DNA of 64,000 bases, taken from Asterias amurensis. Lineage: Eukaryota > Echinodermata > Asteroidea > Forcipulatida > Asteriidae. The notes beneath the pieces were generated by a model. The model was given only the letters and a program-made list of their open reading frames with translations, searched no databases and was not told the origin of the DNA. The stretch is from assembly GCF_032118995.1 (NCBI RefSeq), contig NC_092648.1, positions 1,007,001 through 1,071,000 on the forward strand, in the 5' to 3' direction. Made by a program: the position numbers and the translations under genes. Position 1 is the stretch's first letter, and every line of letters begins with the position of its first letter. Below are positions 11,301-22,759 of this stretch, piece by piece.

Positions 11301-12330
11301 TGATAATGCTGAGAGTGATGCGAGGGTTGGATGGAGTTGATGATTACACTAGTCATCCCACCAGAGTGGTGAAGTACGACTACCAGACCTGGATGAGATC
11401 TGAAGGATTATCTAATGACAACATGTACCATGAACACAGTCACTCTCCAAAAAGAAACACAACCACAAATCCTGCAGATTGTAGACCAGGGAATATACAA
11501 TGAATTGATTTGCAAAGATGAGCCACCAGCAGATGATGTGAAGTTCAAGACAGAAGCTTGAAGATTCAGGGCCTAATTTTATTGAACTATTTGTAACTTA
11601 TTCAGCGTCCAATAACAAAGACCAGCATTCTCCTGGAGACAATCAGAGCAATAATTATGTAGAGCTACAATGTAGAAGTCCTGACATATTCTAGGGCGTC
11701 GATCGCTACTAAAAAGCAGGGGAAACCTGTCCTTCTGATTTGAAGCGTGCGATTGCACTCGAAAGCCTAAAGCTGTCTCAAGAGTGCGAATAATCACATG
11801 CCTGATCCTCTGACAATGCAAACCTGGGCATTAAGTTTTGGCGCAATCATGCTACATAATTTGTCTGTTTTAATTTTATTTTTATCTTCAATAAAAAACA
11901 TTTTCGCAATGCAAATCGAATCACAGTGTAAAGCTTCCCATCTAAAAAAAAAAAAAAGGATTCAAAAGTTGCCAAGGTCGGTCGTCATCGATCGACATCA
12001 GCAGGCAGGCAGCATGACCCCCCGCTGAAGAGCCTCATGCTTAGTCCTTTATTAATCACTGATTATTTTTTCCTGAAACTCCATTCTCATGGCTGACTCT
12101 TTAATACTTATATGCTATATTCAGCTAGCACATAAATTTGCTTAAACTCAGGAAGAGGATAATGATATATGATGACACAACTACAAAGTCAGCAAAGCAA
12201 TAAAAGTAGTTTAACAAAAATTTAATCATTAAAAATTTCTTAATCATTAGACCAGCAAGCTTGCCCAGTGCTATTTATAAAATATGCTAAGTATATGATG
12301 AGGTTAAAAGACATTGTTTGTTAGTTACCT
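11301..12330. other. No gene seen
   Basis: Contains a 72-codon open stretch at 11285-11503 without recognisable domains or splice context, an A-run near 11945-11957, and a short 'gggcctaattttat' MITE end near 11568. Nothing else is supportable. Confidence 0.35.
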
Positions 12331-12683
12331 TGCAGGCTGTCATCCCTCGAGTGTAGTCATGGTGTGGTGAATGCAACGCTGGAGCTGTGCCTTCCACTGA
12401 TCTTACCATCCCATGACAGAGAAGTAATATATAGGTTTGAATTAATGAATTTTTGTTCAATAACCAAAAGAGTACTATCCACCTAAGCTTGGGTCATACT
12501 TCCTGCAAATGCTTCGTGCGTCACAAAGGGAAAGAAAGCGTGTATCGATTATTGTGTCACTTCGCTTCTCATTCGCAGGAAATATAAACCGGGCTATAAA
12601 GTCAAAATACAGGATTTTTTTGGGGTCTGGGAGAAAACTTTTCTTCTGCAGAAGATTGCTCTATAGTAATTTTTCTCTTTCAG

Positions 12684-12888
12684 ATGGCTGCCCAGGATAT
12701 CCACCACATCTTGTTCTGGCAAGGTGAAGTAGACGAACCATCCATACAGTTGAGATGTCCTCCTACTAGGATGGAAATGATCACCGGATGCATTGGACAT
12801 GGATCTAGACTTCTCCAGACATTAATGATGGCTGCCTTCCACTTGAAGTTTTGTTTGGCTGAGACATAATTTGGAACAGTCTTGACAG
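12684..12888 (+). other. Unit B, best copy: candidate exon with a 61-codon open frame
   Basis: Preceded by 'tttttctctttcag' and followed by 'gtaagg'. It opens ATG GCT GCC CAG and reads MAAQDIHHILFWQGEVDEPS, continuing through IQLRCPPTRMEMITGC to a stop 20 nt before the donor. Copies 13706 and 16052 keep the same frame (IAAQ.IHVFFCHGEVDEPS). Copy 18513 has an early stop. I recognise no domain. A stop before a donor would be unusual for a normal internal coding exon, hence the non-coding alternative. Confidence 0.4.
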
Positions 12889-13225
12889 GTAAGGCAGTTT
12901 TACTAAATTTAGTCAGTGTGTAAATAATGGGATTGTTGCTGTGATATTTGTTTTGTATCATTGTGTTTCATCAAGAGTGGTTAGGGCTTGTCAAACCAGA
13001 TTTTGGTAGGGCTACTTGGGTAGCCGTACAGACTTATCAAACCATTAAGTTACCTCTTATTTGAAGATTTAATTTCGAAGAACCAGATTTCATGACCACT
13101 TTAACCAACAAGTTTGCCCCACGCAGTGTTATTTGTTTTTAACTTTATACCAAGTATGATGAGGTTAAAAACTGATTAATTTTCAGTAATCTTTAAAAGA
13201 CACTGTTTTGTTAGTTACCTTGCAG

Positions 13226-13331
13226 GCTGTCATCCCTCAGTGTAGTCATGGTGTGGTGAATGCAACGCTGGAGCTGTCGTCTCAGTGGAAGATGTACCCC
13301 TCCCCTGATCCTACCGTCCCATGACAGAGAA
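13226..13331 (+). other. Unit A, best copy: candidate exon with a 32-codon open frame
   Basis: Acceptor 'ttaccttgcag' at 13215-13225. The frame reads AVIPQCSHGVVNATLELSSQ, then WKMYPSPDPTVP and a stop near the end. The donor is ambiguous: agaa|gtaata after 13331 or gaag|gttt after 13342. Copies at 14437, 15572, 16783 and 17924 keep this frame with a few substitutions. No domain recognised. Confidence 0.4.
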
Positions 13332-16300
13332 GTAATATGAAGGTTTGAATTAATGAAACTGTTTTCCAAATAAGTACCATCCACTTAAGCACAGTTCATA
13401 CTTCCTGCGAATTGGCGTGACGTTTCGACCCTATCCGAGTCTTAGCTTCCAGAAAGACTCTACTAGGGTTGAAACATCAGTCCATTAACCTTTTTTCCGC
13501 AAGGTTTGATTTAATGCATTCTTTCAATCGCCTAAAATAGTGCTATCTACTTAAAGTCAAAATACAGGATTGTTCTTTGCTGGGGGAGAAATACTTTCTT
13601 CTGCAGAAGATTGGCATGCCTTCAGACAGATGCAAGTGTGGCATCCATCACACTGTTCAGTGTAACTTTATCAACTCTTGCTCTTTAGTAATTTTTCTCT
13701 TTCAGATAGCAGCCCAGAATATCCACGTATTTTTCTGCCACGGTGAAGTAGATGAACCATCCATACAGATGAGATGTCCTCCTACTAGGATGGAAATGAT
13801 CACCAGATGCATTGGACATGGATCTAGACTTCTCCAGATATTCATGATTGCTGCCTTCCACTTGAAACTTTGGTCTGGCTGAGACATAAGTTGGAGGAAC
13901 AGTCTTGACAGGTTAGGCAGTCTACTGAGTTAAGTCAGTGAGTGAATAATGGGATTGTTGCTGTTACTCTTTATTCTCATGGTATCAATACTCAACAGGT
14001 GTTTATTTTCTATCATTGTGTTTTATCCAAGGGTGCTTATAGGGCTAGTCAAACCTGCTTCCTGGGTAGCTCTACAGACTAATCAAACCACTAAGTTACC
14101 TCTTATTTGAAGATTTAATCTCACATACGAATACTACATAAGAGTCACTCAGGTTTGTCAAAATTTTAGCATGTGTGTAATATGCATCATGTTTCTAGGC
14201 AATCTTCACTTATATTCAGCTAGCACAGAAATTTTGCTTTTACTCTGCAAGAGGATAATGATGACCAACCTATTCTGGAAGCATAGCAATACAACTCGGT
14301 ACAGATTTCATAACCACTTTAACCAACAAGTTTACCGCATGCACTGTTATTTGTTTGTAACATGTTACCAAGTATGTTATGAGGATAAAAACTTGTTTAT
14401 TTTCAGTAATCTTTAGAAGACATAGTTACCTTGCAGGCTGTCATCCCTCAGTGTAGTTATGGTGTGCTGAATGCAACGCTGGAGCTGTCGTCTCGGCAAA
14501 AAATGTACCCCTCTCCTGATCCTACCATCCCATGACAGAGAAGTAATATGAAGGTTTGAATTAATGAAACTGTTATCCAAATAAGTACCATCCACTTAAG
14601 CACAGTTCATACTTCCTGCAATTGGCCTGACGTTTCGACCCTAGCAGAGTCTTTGCTTCCAGAAAGACTCTATTAGGGTTGAAACATCTGGCCATTAACC
14701 TTTTTTTGCAAGGTTTGATTTAATGCATTCTTTCAATCATCTTAAAGAGTGCTAAAAACTTAAAATCAAAATACAGGATTGTTCTTTGCTGGGGGAGAAA
14801 TATTTTCTTCTGCAGAAGATTTGCATGCCTTCAGACAGATGCAAGTGTGGCATCCATCAAACAGTTCACTGTACCTTTATCAACTCTTGCTCTATAGTAT
14901 TTTATTCTCTTTCAGAGGCCTGCCCAGGATATCCACGTGGTCTGGCAAGGTGAAGTAGACGAACCATCCATACAGTTGAGATGTCCTCCTACTAGGATGG
15001 AAATGATCACCAGATGCATTGGACATGGATCTAGACTTTTCCCAGACATTCATGATGACTGCCTTCCACTTGAACCTTTGGTTTGGCTGAGACATAATTT
15101 GGAGGAACTGTCTTGACAGGTAGAGCAGTCTACTGAATTAAGTCAGTGAGTGAATAATGGGATTATTGTTGTTACTCTTTATTCTCATGGTATCAATACT
15201 CAACAGGTGTTTGTTTTTATATTTGTGTTTCATCAAGGGTGCTGAGGGCTGGTCAAACCTGCTGTTGAAGATTTAATTTTGCTAGAGAATGTTACACAAG
15301 AGTCACTCAGGTTTGTAAAAATTTATGTAGAACTTTTATGTAGAAAATGTATAGCTAAATAACTTGAGGCAGGCAAGAGGATAATGATGACCAACTTATT
15401 CTGGAAGCAAAGCAATACAACTCGGTACAGATTTCATAACCACTTTAACCAACAAGTTTGCCGCATGCAGTGTTATTTGTTTGCAACTTTATACCAAGTA
15501 TTTTATGAGGTTAAAAACTGATTTATTTTCAGTAATCTTTAACAGACATTTTTTTGTTAGTTACCTTGCAGGCTGTCATCCCTCAGTGTTGTCATGGTGT
15601 GGTGAATGCAACGCTGGAGCTGTCGTCTCGGTGGAAGATGTACCCCTCCCCTGATCCTACCATCCCATAACAGAGAAGAAATATGAAGGTTTGAATTAAT
15701 GAAACTGTTTTCCAAATAAGTACCATCCACTTAAGCACAGTTCATACTTCCTGCGAATTGGCGTGACGTTTCGACCCTATCCGAGTCTTAGCTTCCAGAA
15801 AGACTCTACTAGGGTTGAAACATCAGTCCATTAACCTTTTTTTCGCAAGGTTTGATTTAATGCATTCTTTCAATCGCCTAAAATAGTGCTATCTACTTAA
15901 AGTCAAAAAACAGGATTGTTCTTTTCTGGGGGAGAAATACTTTCTTCTGCAGAAGATTGGCATGCCTTCAGACAGATGCAAGTGTGGCATCCATCACACT
16001 GTTCAGTGTAACTTTATCAACTCTTGCTCTTTAGTAATTTTTCTCTTTCAGATAGCAGCCCAGGATATCCACGTATTTTTCTGCCACGGTGAAGTAGATG
16101 AACCATCCATACAGATGAGATGTCCTCCTACTAGGATGGAAATGATCACCAGATGCATTGGACATGGATCTAGACTTCTCCAGATATTCATGATTGCTGC
16201 CTTCCACTTGAAACTTTGGTTTGGCTGAGACATAAGTTGGAGGAACAGTCTTGACAGGTTAGGCAGTCTACTGAGTTAAGTCAGTGAGTGAATAATGGGA

Positions 16301-18690
16301 TTGTTGCTGTTACTCTCTATTCTCATGGTATCAATACTCAACAGGTGTTTATTTTCTATCATTGTGTTTTATCCAAGGGTGCTTATAGGGCTAGTCAAAC
16401 CTGCTTCCTGGGTAGCTCTGCAGACTAATCAAACCACTAAGTTACCTCTTATTTGAAGATTTAATCTCACATACGAATACTACATAAGAGTCACTCAGGT
16501 TTGTCAAAATTTTAGCATGTGTGTAATATGCATCATGTTTCTAGGCAATCTTCACTTATATTCAGCTAGCACAGAAATTTTGCTTTTACTCTGCAAGAGG
16601 ATAATGATGACCAACCTATTCTGGAAGCATAGCAATACAACTCGGTACAGATTTCATAACCACTTTAACCAACAAGTTTACCCCATGCACTGTTATTTGT
16701 TTGTAACATGTTACCAAGTATGTTATGAGGATAAAAACTTGTTTATTTTCAGTAATCTTTAGAAGACATAGTTACCTTGCAGGCTGTCATCCCTCAGTGT
16801 AGTTATGGTGTGCTGAATGCAACGCTGGAGCTGTCATCTCAGCAAAAAATGTACCCCTCTCCTGATCCTACCATCCCATGACAGAGAAGTAATATGAAGG
16901 TTTGAATTAATGAAACTGTTTTCAATAACTAAACAAATACCATCCACTTAAGCACAGTTCATACTTCCTGCAAATTGGCGTGACGTTTCGACCCTAGCCG
17001 AGTCTTTGCTTCCAGAAAGACTCTGCTAGGGTTGAAACATCAGTCCATTAACCTTTTTTTGCAAGGTTTGATTTAATGCATTCTTTCAATCATCTTAAAG
17101 AGTGCTAAAAACTTAAAATCAAAATACAGGATTGTTCTTTGCTGGGGGAGAAATATTTTCTTCTGCAGAAGATTTGCATGCCTTCAGACAGATGCAAGTG
17201 TGGCATCCATCAAACAGTTCACTGTACCTTTATCAACTCTTGCTCTATAGTATTTTATTCTCTTTCAGAGGCCTGCCCAGGATATCCACGTGGTCTGGCA
17301 AGGTGAAGTAGACGAACCATCCATACAGTTGAGATGTCCTCCTACTAGGATGGAAATGATCACCAGATGCATTGGACATGGATCTAGACTTTTCCCAGAC
17401 ATTCATGATGACTGCCTTCCACTTGAACCTTTGGTTTGGCTGAGACATAATTTGGAGGAACTGTCTTGACAGGTAGAGCAGTCTACTGAATTAAGTCAGT
17501 GAGTGAATAATGGGATTATTGTTGTTACTCTTTATTCTCATGGTATCAATACTCAACAGGTGTTTGTTTTTATATTTGTGTTTCATCAAGGGTGCTGAGG
17601 GCTGGTCAAACCTGCTGTTGAAGATTTAATTTTGCTAGAGAATGTTACACAAGAGTCACTCAGGTTTGTAAAAATTTATGTAGAACTTTTATGTAGAAAA
17701 TGTATAGCTAAATAACTTGAGGCAGGCAAGAGGATAATGATGACCAACTTATTCTGGAAGCAAAGCAATACAACTCGGTACAGATTTCATAACCACTTTA
17801 ACCAACAAGTTTGCCGCATGCAGTGTTATTTGTTTGCAACTTTATACCAAGTATTTTATGAGGTTAAAAACTGATTTATTTTCAGTAATCTTTAACAGAC
17901 ATTTTTTTGTTAGTTACCTTGCAGGCTGTCATCCCTCAGTGTAGTCATGGTGTGGTGAATGCAACGCTGGAGCTGACGTCTCAGCAAAAGATGTACCCCT
18001 CCCCTGATCCTACCATCCCATGACGGAGAAGTGTATACAGGTTTGAATTAAAGGCTGTCATTCCTCAGTGTAGTCATGGTGTGGTGAATGCAACGCTGGA
18101 GCTGTCGTCTCGGTGGAAGATGTTCCCCTCCCCTGATCCTGCCGACCCACAGAGAAGTTTTATGAAGGTTTGAATTAGTGCATTCTTTCGATCACCTGAG
18201 AAAGTACCATCCACTTAATTTCAAAATGCTTGATCGTTCTTTGCTGATGGGGATATGTTTCCTTCTGCAGTTCATACCCAACTGAAGAGTAAATGCCCCA
18301 GCAAGGCAGAGAAAACTTCCTGTGCCATGGCCATACCCTAGAGAAGATTGGCTAATTGAGACTTCTGAAATGACCAAAAGAAAACTGTTCTTTCCTTTGG
18401 AGAAATCATTCCCTAGAAGATTGGCATACCATCAGTCAGATGCAAGTGTTGCATCCATCAAACGGTTCAGTGTACCTTTATCAACTCCTACTCTATAGTT
18501 TTTTTCTTTCAGATGGCTGCCTAGGATACCCAACGTGTCTTGTTCTGGCACAGTGAAGTAGTTGAACCATCGATACAGTTGAGATGTCCTCCTACATTTT
18601 GACTTCTGTAATGTGAAGACCATAAGACTGGCTTCTACTAGAATCCTGTGTTTGGCTGAGACATTACTTGAAGGAGCAGTCCCTAGAGGT

Positions 18691-19175
18691 AAGACAATCT
18701 CCTGAATAAAGTATGTGAGGGAAATAATAACGGTCATGAGATCGTTGTATCTATTCTCTTTGACATGGAAGATGCAGGGATAATCTTGCTCGTAGGCAGC
18801 CCTAACAGTCAAGATGTCTCAACTAATTGAATACATTGGACTGCTCAGCAAAATTACTTTGAAATTTCATTTCATGTTGGACTGGCAGGTTGAATTTGGC
18901 GTTATTTTATATGTCATTCCTGATCCACAGAAGCTGAACCAAGATAACTCTCTTTTTATCTACGTTGTTTGCTTTCATCAGATGTCTTTGTTTTATTAAG
19001 ACAATGTTGTATGATTCGTTGCAGTGGATAACTGGACTATCTTCAAGGACTGAAATGAGGCAAAGTATTTTTCCTTCTCATATTTTTGTACCTTGTTTGA
19101 GTGGGAAATGGCTGGGTTGTAAAGATTTGGGGAAGTCTATTAGGAATATGATGCTATAAACATAGGATTCAAACT
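18691..19175. other. No gene seen between the A/B and C arrays
   Basis: Unique-looking AT-rich sequence with two ~60-codon open stretches of no recognisable content. It could be an intron of the hypothetical + strand transcript. Confidence 0.35.
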
Positions 19176-19335
19176 GCATCTAGCTAATGGCAATCTCAGT
19201 AGTCTTGGTGAGACACTGCTCTAGAATTGCAAAGGCTTGGGTTAGAATCCCACCCGAGTAAAAAATGGCATGTGATTTTGTTTTCACAGGACTCTGGAAA
19301 GTACTGAGTGTACAGTGCTTACGCATAAGCAGTTC
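19160..19335 (+). mobile_element. tRNA-related SINE copy (same family as 6602 and 55010)
   Basis: Starts 'acataggattcaaactgc' and contains 'ggtgagacactgctctagaa' and the B box 'gggttagaatcccacccgag'. It then has 'ttcacaggactctggaaagt' and 'gtacagtgcttac', all shared with the fold-back element at 6602-6915. The 3' tail is lost. Confidence 0.7.
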
Positions 19336-19423
19336 TGGAGTCTGAGTCGTAATTCTCTGGAAAGAAGACTACCTTGACTAATCATTTACCCTTTTGTTAC
19401 ATTTAACCTGATCCCCATTGCAG

Positions 19424-20085
19424 TTGAACGTGGACCATGTGGATGGAGTGGAGACAGATAGCACATCTACCCTGAAGTGACGTCATACTCCGTTGGCAGC
19501 AGTCAGCCAGCCAGTTGCACTCGAGATGTCTTCCTGATTAGACAGCAAAGTCATGTAATGATGACCACATCTCATTAACAGTGGGCCATGTGGATGGAGT
19601 GGAGACAGATAGCACATCTACCCTGATGTCACGTCATACTCCAGTGGCAGCAGTCCGCCAGCCAGTTGCACATCTACCCTGATGTCACATCGTACTCTGG
19701 TGGCAGCAGTCAGCCAGCCAGTTGCACTCGAGATGTCTTCCTGATTAGACAGCAAAGGCATGTAATGATGACCACATCTCATTAACAGTGGGCCATGTGG
19801 ATGGAGTGGAGACAGATAGCACATCTACCCTGATGTCACGTCATACTCCAGTGGCAGCAGTCCGCCAGCCAGTTGCACATCTACCCTGATGTCACATCGT
19901 ACTCTGGTGGCAGCAGTCAGCCAGCCAGTTGCACTCGAGATGTCTTCCTGATTAGACAGCAAAGCCATGTAATGATGACCACATCTCCTGATGAGTCCAG
20001 TGAGTCGAACTATTTACTGTCATCTTTTTATGCAAACATTCCCAACTCTTTAGCTGATCAGTTGATTGCCTTGTGTCATTGAACC
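19424..20085 (+). repeat. Exon-like unit C, first cluster, internally duplicated
   Basis: Follows 'cctgatccccattgcag'. The unit contains 'atggagtggagacagatagc', 'ggcagcagtcagccagccag' and 'cttcctgattagacagcaaa'. A stretch of ~210 bp is repeated within the cluster (near 19580 and 19788), so 'gtgggccatgtggatgg' recurs. Related single copies follow acceptors at 20443 and 21125. In frame, the best copy reads LNVGHLDGVETESIST... at 21125. Confidence 0.65.
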
Positions 20086-20442
20086 TAGAAAAAAAACAAC
20101 ACAAAATTTTTAATAAAAAACTTTGCTTACCAGTTCCCTCTGTTTAAAACACTACTTCAGGGGGGGGGGCGGCTTTGCTGTACGACTTCTTTTTCTGAAC
20201 TGTGTCCAATGTGACCTGTCACTGCACTTGGGGTAACAATAATCCTCCAAGCTGACAGAGCTTGTGGAAACAAGAGAGTTCTCACTTATCTAATGAGAAA
20301 GATTTGACTTTGACTGGCTGCACTGGGAAATGGCACAGTGCGACTTTAGCCTATTTCATCATGACAGGTCACATATATTTAACTAAAAACCTGACTATTC
20401 ATAATTTACTTTATTATATTTGACCTTATCTCCACATTGCAG

Positions 20443-20700
20443 CTGAACATGGAGTGGAGACAGAAAGCATATCTACCTTGATGTCACGTCGTACTCCGGT
20501 GGCAGCAGTCAGCCAGCCAGTTGCATTTGAGATGTCTTCCTGATTAGACAGCAAAGCCATGTAATGATGACCACATCTCCTGATGAGTCCAGTGAGTCAA
20601 ACTATTTATTGTTGTCTTTTTATGCAGACATTCCCAACTCTTCAGCTGATCAGCTGATTGCCTTGTTGTGTAATTGAACCTTGAAAAACACAGCACAAAA
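20443..20700 (+). repeat. Exon-like unit C, second copy
   Basis: Acceptor 'tatctccacattgcag' before 20443, then 'ctgaacatggagtggagac', 'ggcagcagtcagccagccag' and 'cctgatgagtccagtgag'. The flanking ~600 bp is also duplicated with the third copy ('acagagcttgtggaaacaag' at about 20251 and 20936). Confidence 0.6.
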
Positions 20701-21124
20701 TCTGTAATAAAAAACTTTGCTTATCAGTTCCCTCTATAGTTAAAAACACTTCAGGAAGGGGGGGGGCTTTGCTATATGACTTTATTTGCTGGACTGTGTC
20801 CATGTGACGTGTCACCACAAAATGACCCATAAGTCAGAATTTAAAATATATTAGCTATTGGTATTTCTGAATTCTGCAGATCAAGAGCTTCCCAATGGTA
20901 TATAACACTTGGGCTAACAATAATCCTCCAAGCCGACAGAGCTTGTGGAAACAAGAGAGTTCTCACTTATCTAATGAGAATGAGTTGACTTTGACTGGCT
21001 GCATTTGTAAATGGCACAGTGCGACTTATAGCTTATTTCATCATGACAGGTCACATATATTTAAACTAAAAACCTGACTATTCATTTACTTTATTATATT
21101 TGACCTTATATCTCCACATTGCAG

Positions 21125-21375
21125 CTGAACGTGGGTCATTTGGATGGAGTGGAGACAGAAAGCATATCTACCCTGTTGTCGTCGTACTCCAGTGGCGGCA
21201 GTCAGCCAGCCAGTTGCACACGAGGTGTCTTCCTGATTAGACAGCAAAGCCATGTAATAATGACCACTTCTCCTGATCAGTCCAGTGAGTCAAACTATTT
21301 ATTGTCATCTTTTTATGTAGAAATTCTCTACTCTTTAGCTGACCAGCTGATTGCCTTTTGTTTGAACAGAACTTA
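21125..21375 (+). repeat. Exon-like unit C, third copy, with an 83-codon open frame
   Basis: Acceptor 'tatctccacattgcag' before 21125. The open frame runs from the acceptor to TAA at about 21374: LNVGHLDGVETESISTLLSS, later QSHVIMTTSPDQSSESNY. No domain recognised. The equivalent frame in the copies at 19424 and 20443 contains stops. Confidence 0.45.
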
Positions 21376-21393
21376 ACAAATTTTGCCATCACA

Positions 21394-21490
21394 GCTTCGT
21401 TGGAGCGAATATTTCGTAGGAGTTGAACACAGCTCAACTCTTTTAAATTGTTTGTTGCGATTTTGAGACGAAGTATGAACCAGGCTTTAC
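21394..21490. mobile_element. Remnant of the 'cggttcatacttc' MITE
   Basis: Ends 'acgaagtatgaaccaggcttta', matching the right terminus of the complete element at 60959-61149, with the same 'ttgctcaact'-type interior in diverged form. Confidence 0.5.
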
Positions 21491-21624
21491 AGTTATTTCA
21501 GACTTAAGCGGCTGGGTTGTGTTTTTTGTCGGGTTTTATCAATAGGCTTTTGAAAATTACCTGCCAAATCTTTTTGTCAAACACAAATATCAAGACAAAT
21601 TCATAACCTTTCATAGTTTCATTC

Positions 21625-21655
21625 TGAGAGAGAGAGAGAGAGAGTGGGAGGGGGA
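21625..21655. repeat. (GA)n microsatellite
   Basis: Run of gagaga followed by gtgggaggggg. Confidence 0.9.
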
Positions 21656-22121
21656 GCTCACTGATGATTAAAGTTCATACCAGTAACAATCCTCCAGAGA
21701 ATTGTTTGAGGCAATTGACATTTCCGAGTTTTACTGTTGCATATTGGGATCGCAGTAATACAAACGGTCCTGTATGAGCTCCTGGAACAACTTGTTGCTA
21801 ACAATTTTGAAACATTATTTTTTTCACTAATTTTTTTGAAACAAATCCAGAGGTGACGGCAAGTTTTCTGTACTTTACTGTTTGATGATGGTTATGTTCT
21901 TAAAAACACTAAATGTTGCAAACTTTTCATTTTGTTGCAGTCAGGCCTAGCATCTTCAAAGACATCTTCCCATCAATAAGTAGATCTCCGAGACCAGCCA
22001 ATGATGAAAGAGCTTCACTCTCCAATCAAAGGCGAGTTCATAACAAGATTGCTTCTATCACTTACCCGTCCCGAATGAAGCTCTGAAAGAATTGTGCGGA
22101 ATGCATGTTCTTGCTGTTATT
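21656..22121. other. Stretch with one exon-like block
   Basis: At 21942 a good acceptor (cattttgttgcag) is followed by about 110 bp that is GC-richer than its surroundings and ends near 'gttcataacaag'. It may be a further exon of the + strand transcript. No conserved protein is visible. Confidence 0.3.
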
Positions 22122-22508
22122 TAAAGACACTAGACACTATTGGTAATTGTCAAAGACCAGTCTTCTCACTTCGTGTATCTTAACATATGCATAAAATAAC
22201 AAACTTGTGAAAATTTGAACACAATTGGTTGTCAAAATTGCGAGATAAAAATGAAAACAAAACAAAAAACACCCTTGTCACACAAAGCTGTATTCTTTCA
22301 GATACTTGATTTCGAGACCTCAAACTTTAATTCTGAGGTTTGAAATCAAATTCGTGGAAAATTCCTTCTTTTTCAACACTTTGTTCTACAGAGGGAGCCG
22401 TTTCTCACAATGTTTTATACTACCAACAGCTCCCCTATACTTGTTACCAAGTGAGGTTTTATGCTAATAATTATTTCGACTAATTACCATAAGTGTCCAT
22501 TGCCTTTA
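22122..22508. mobile_element. Full-length MITE, termini 'taaagacactagacac'
   Basis: The left end taaagacactagacactatt pairs with the right end (aagtgtccattgccttta), giving inverted repeats of ~27 bp. The interior includes 'gtcaaagaccagtcttctca' and an internal inverted pair around 'cgagacctcaaacttt'. No coding capacity. Fragments of this family are at 9863, 29698, 38903 and 51851. Confidence 0.85.
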
Positions 22509-22759
22509 ATCATATAAATTCAAATCAGTCATTTTTGGTAGCCTTACATTTCATCCTAAGATATTTGTAGGTTGTTTGGGAATGATTTTGCCAATCTCGG
22601 GCCAAGTCTACTGGGTTTGCAGTACTCTCTTTCCAGAGCCATAGCTGTTTGGTTCTTGGTGTAGTAGTTGGACTAGTCTAAGATTCTCTACTGCAGATTT
22701 GTCTGTGTCTTCCCTGTGTTTAGGAAAAGCCACTGCTGTTGACCCTGTCTATGGAGACG

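Larger units (their letters stand above)
12336..18690 (+). repeat. Alternating array of two exon-like units, A and B
   Basis: Unit A (~106-117 bp) follows 'ttagttaccttgcag' and starts gctgtcatccctc; full copies start at 12336, 13226, 14437, 15572, 16783 and 17924, with a copy lacking its own acceptor near 18053. Unit B (176-206 bp) follows a pyrimidine tract and 'tttcag' and ends at 'ttgacag|gt(a/t)(a/g)g'. Its copies are 12684-12888, 13706-13911, 14916-15119, 16052-16257, 17269-17472 and 18513-18688. Repeated acceptors and donors of the right polarity suggest duplicated exons of one + strand transcript. A block of about 2.35 kb (13226-15571) is repeated almost unchanged at 15572-17923. Between A and B each central unit carries a 'gtttcgaccctat' hairpin. 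Reading frames are only partly open, so non-coding RNA is as likely as protein. Confidence 0.75.
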
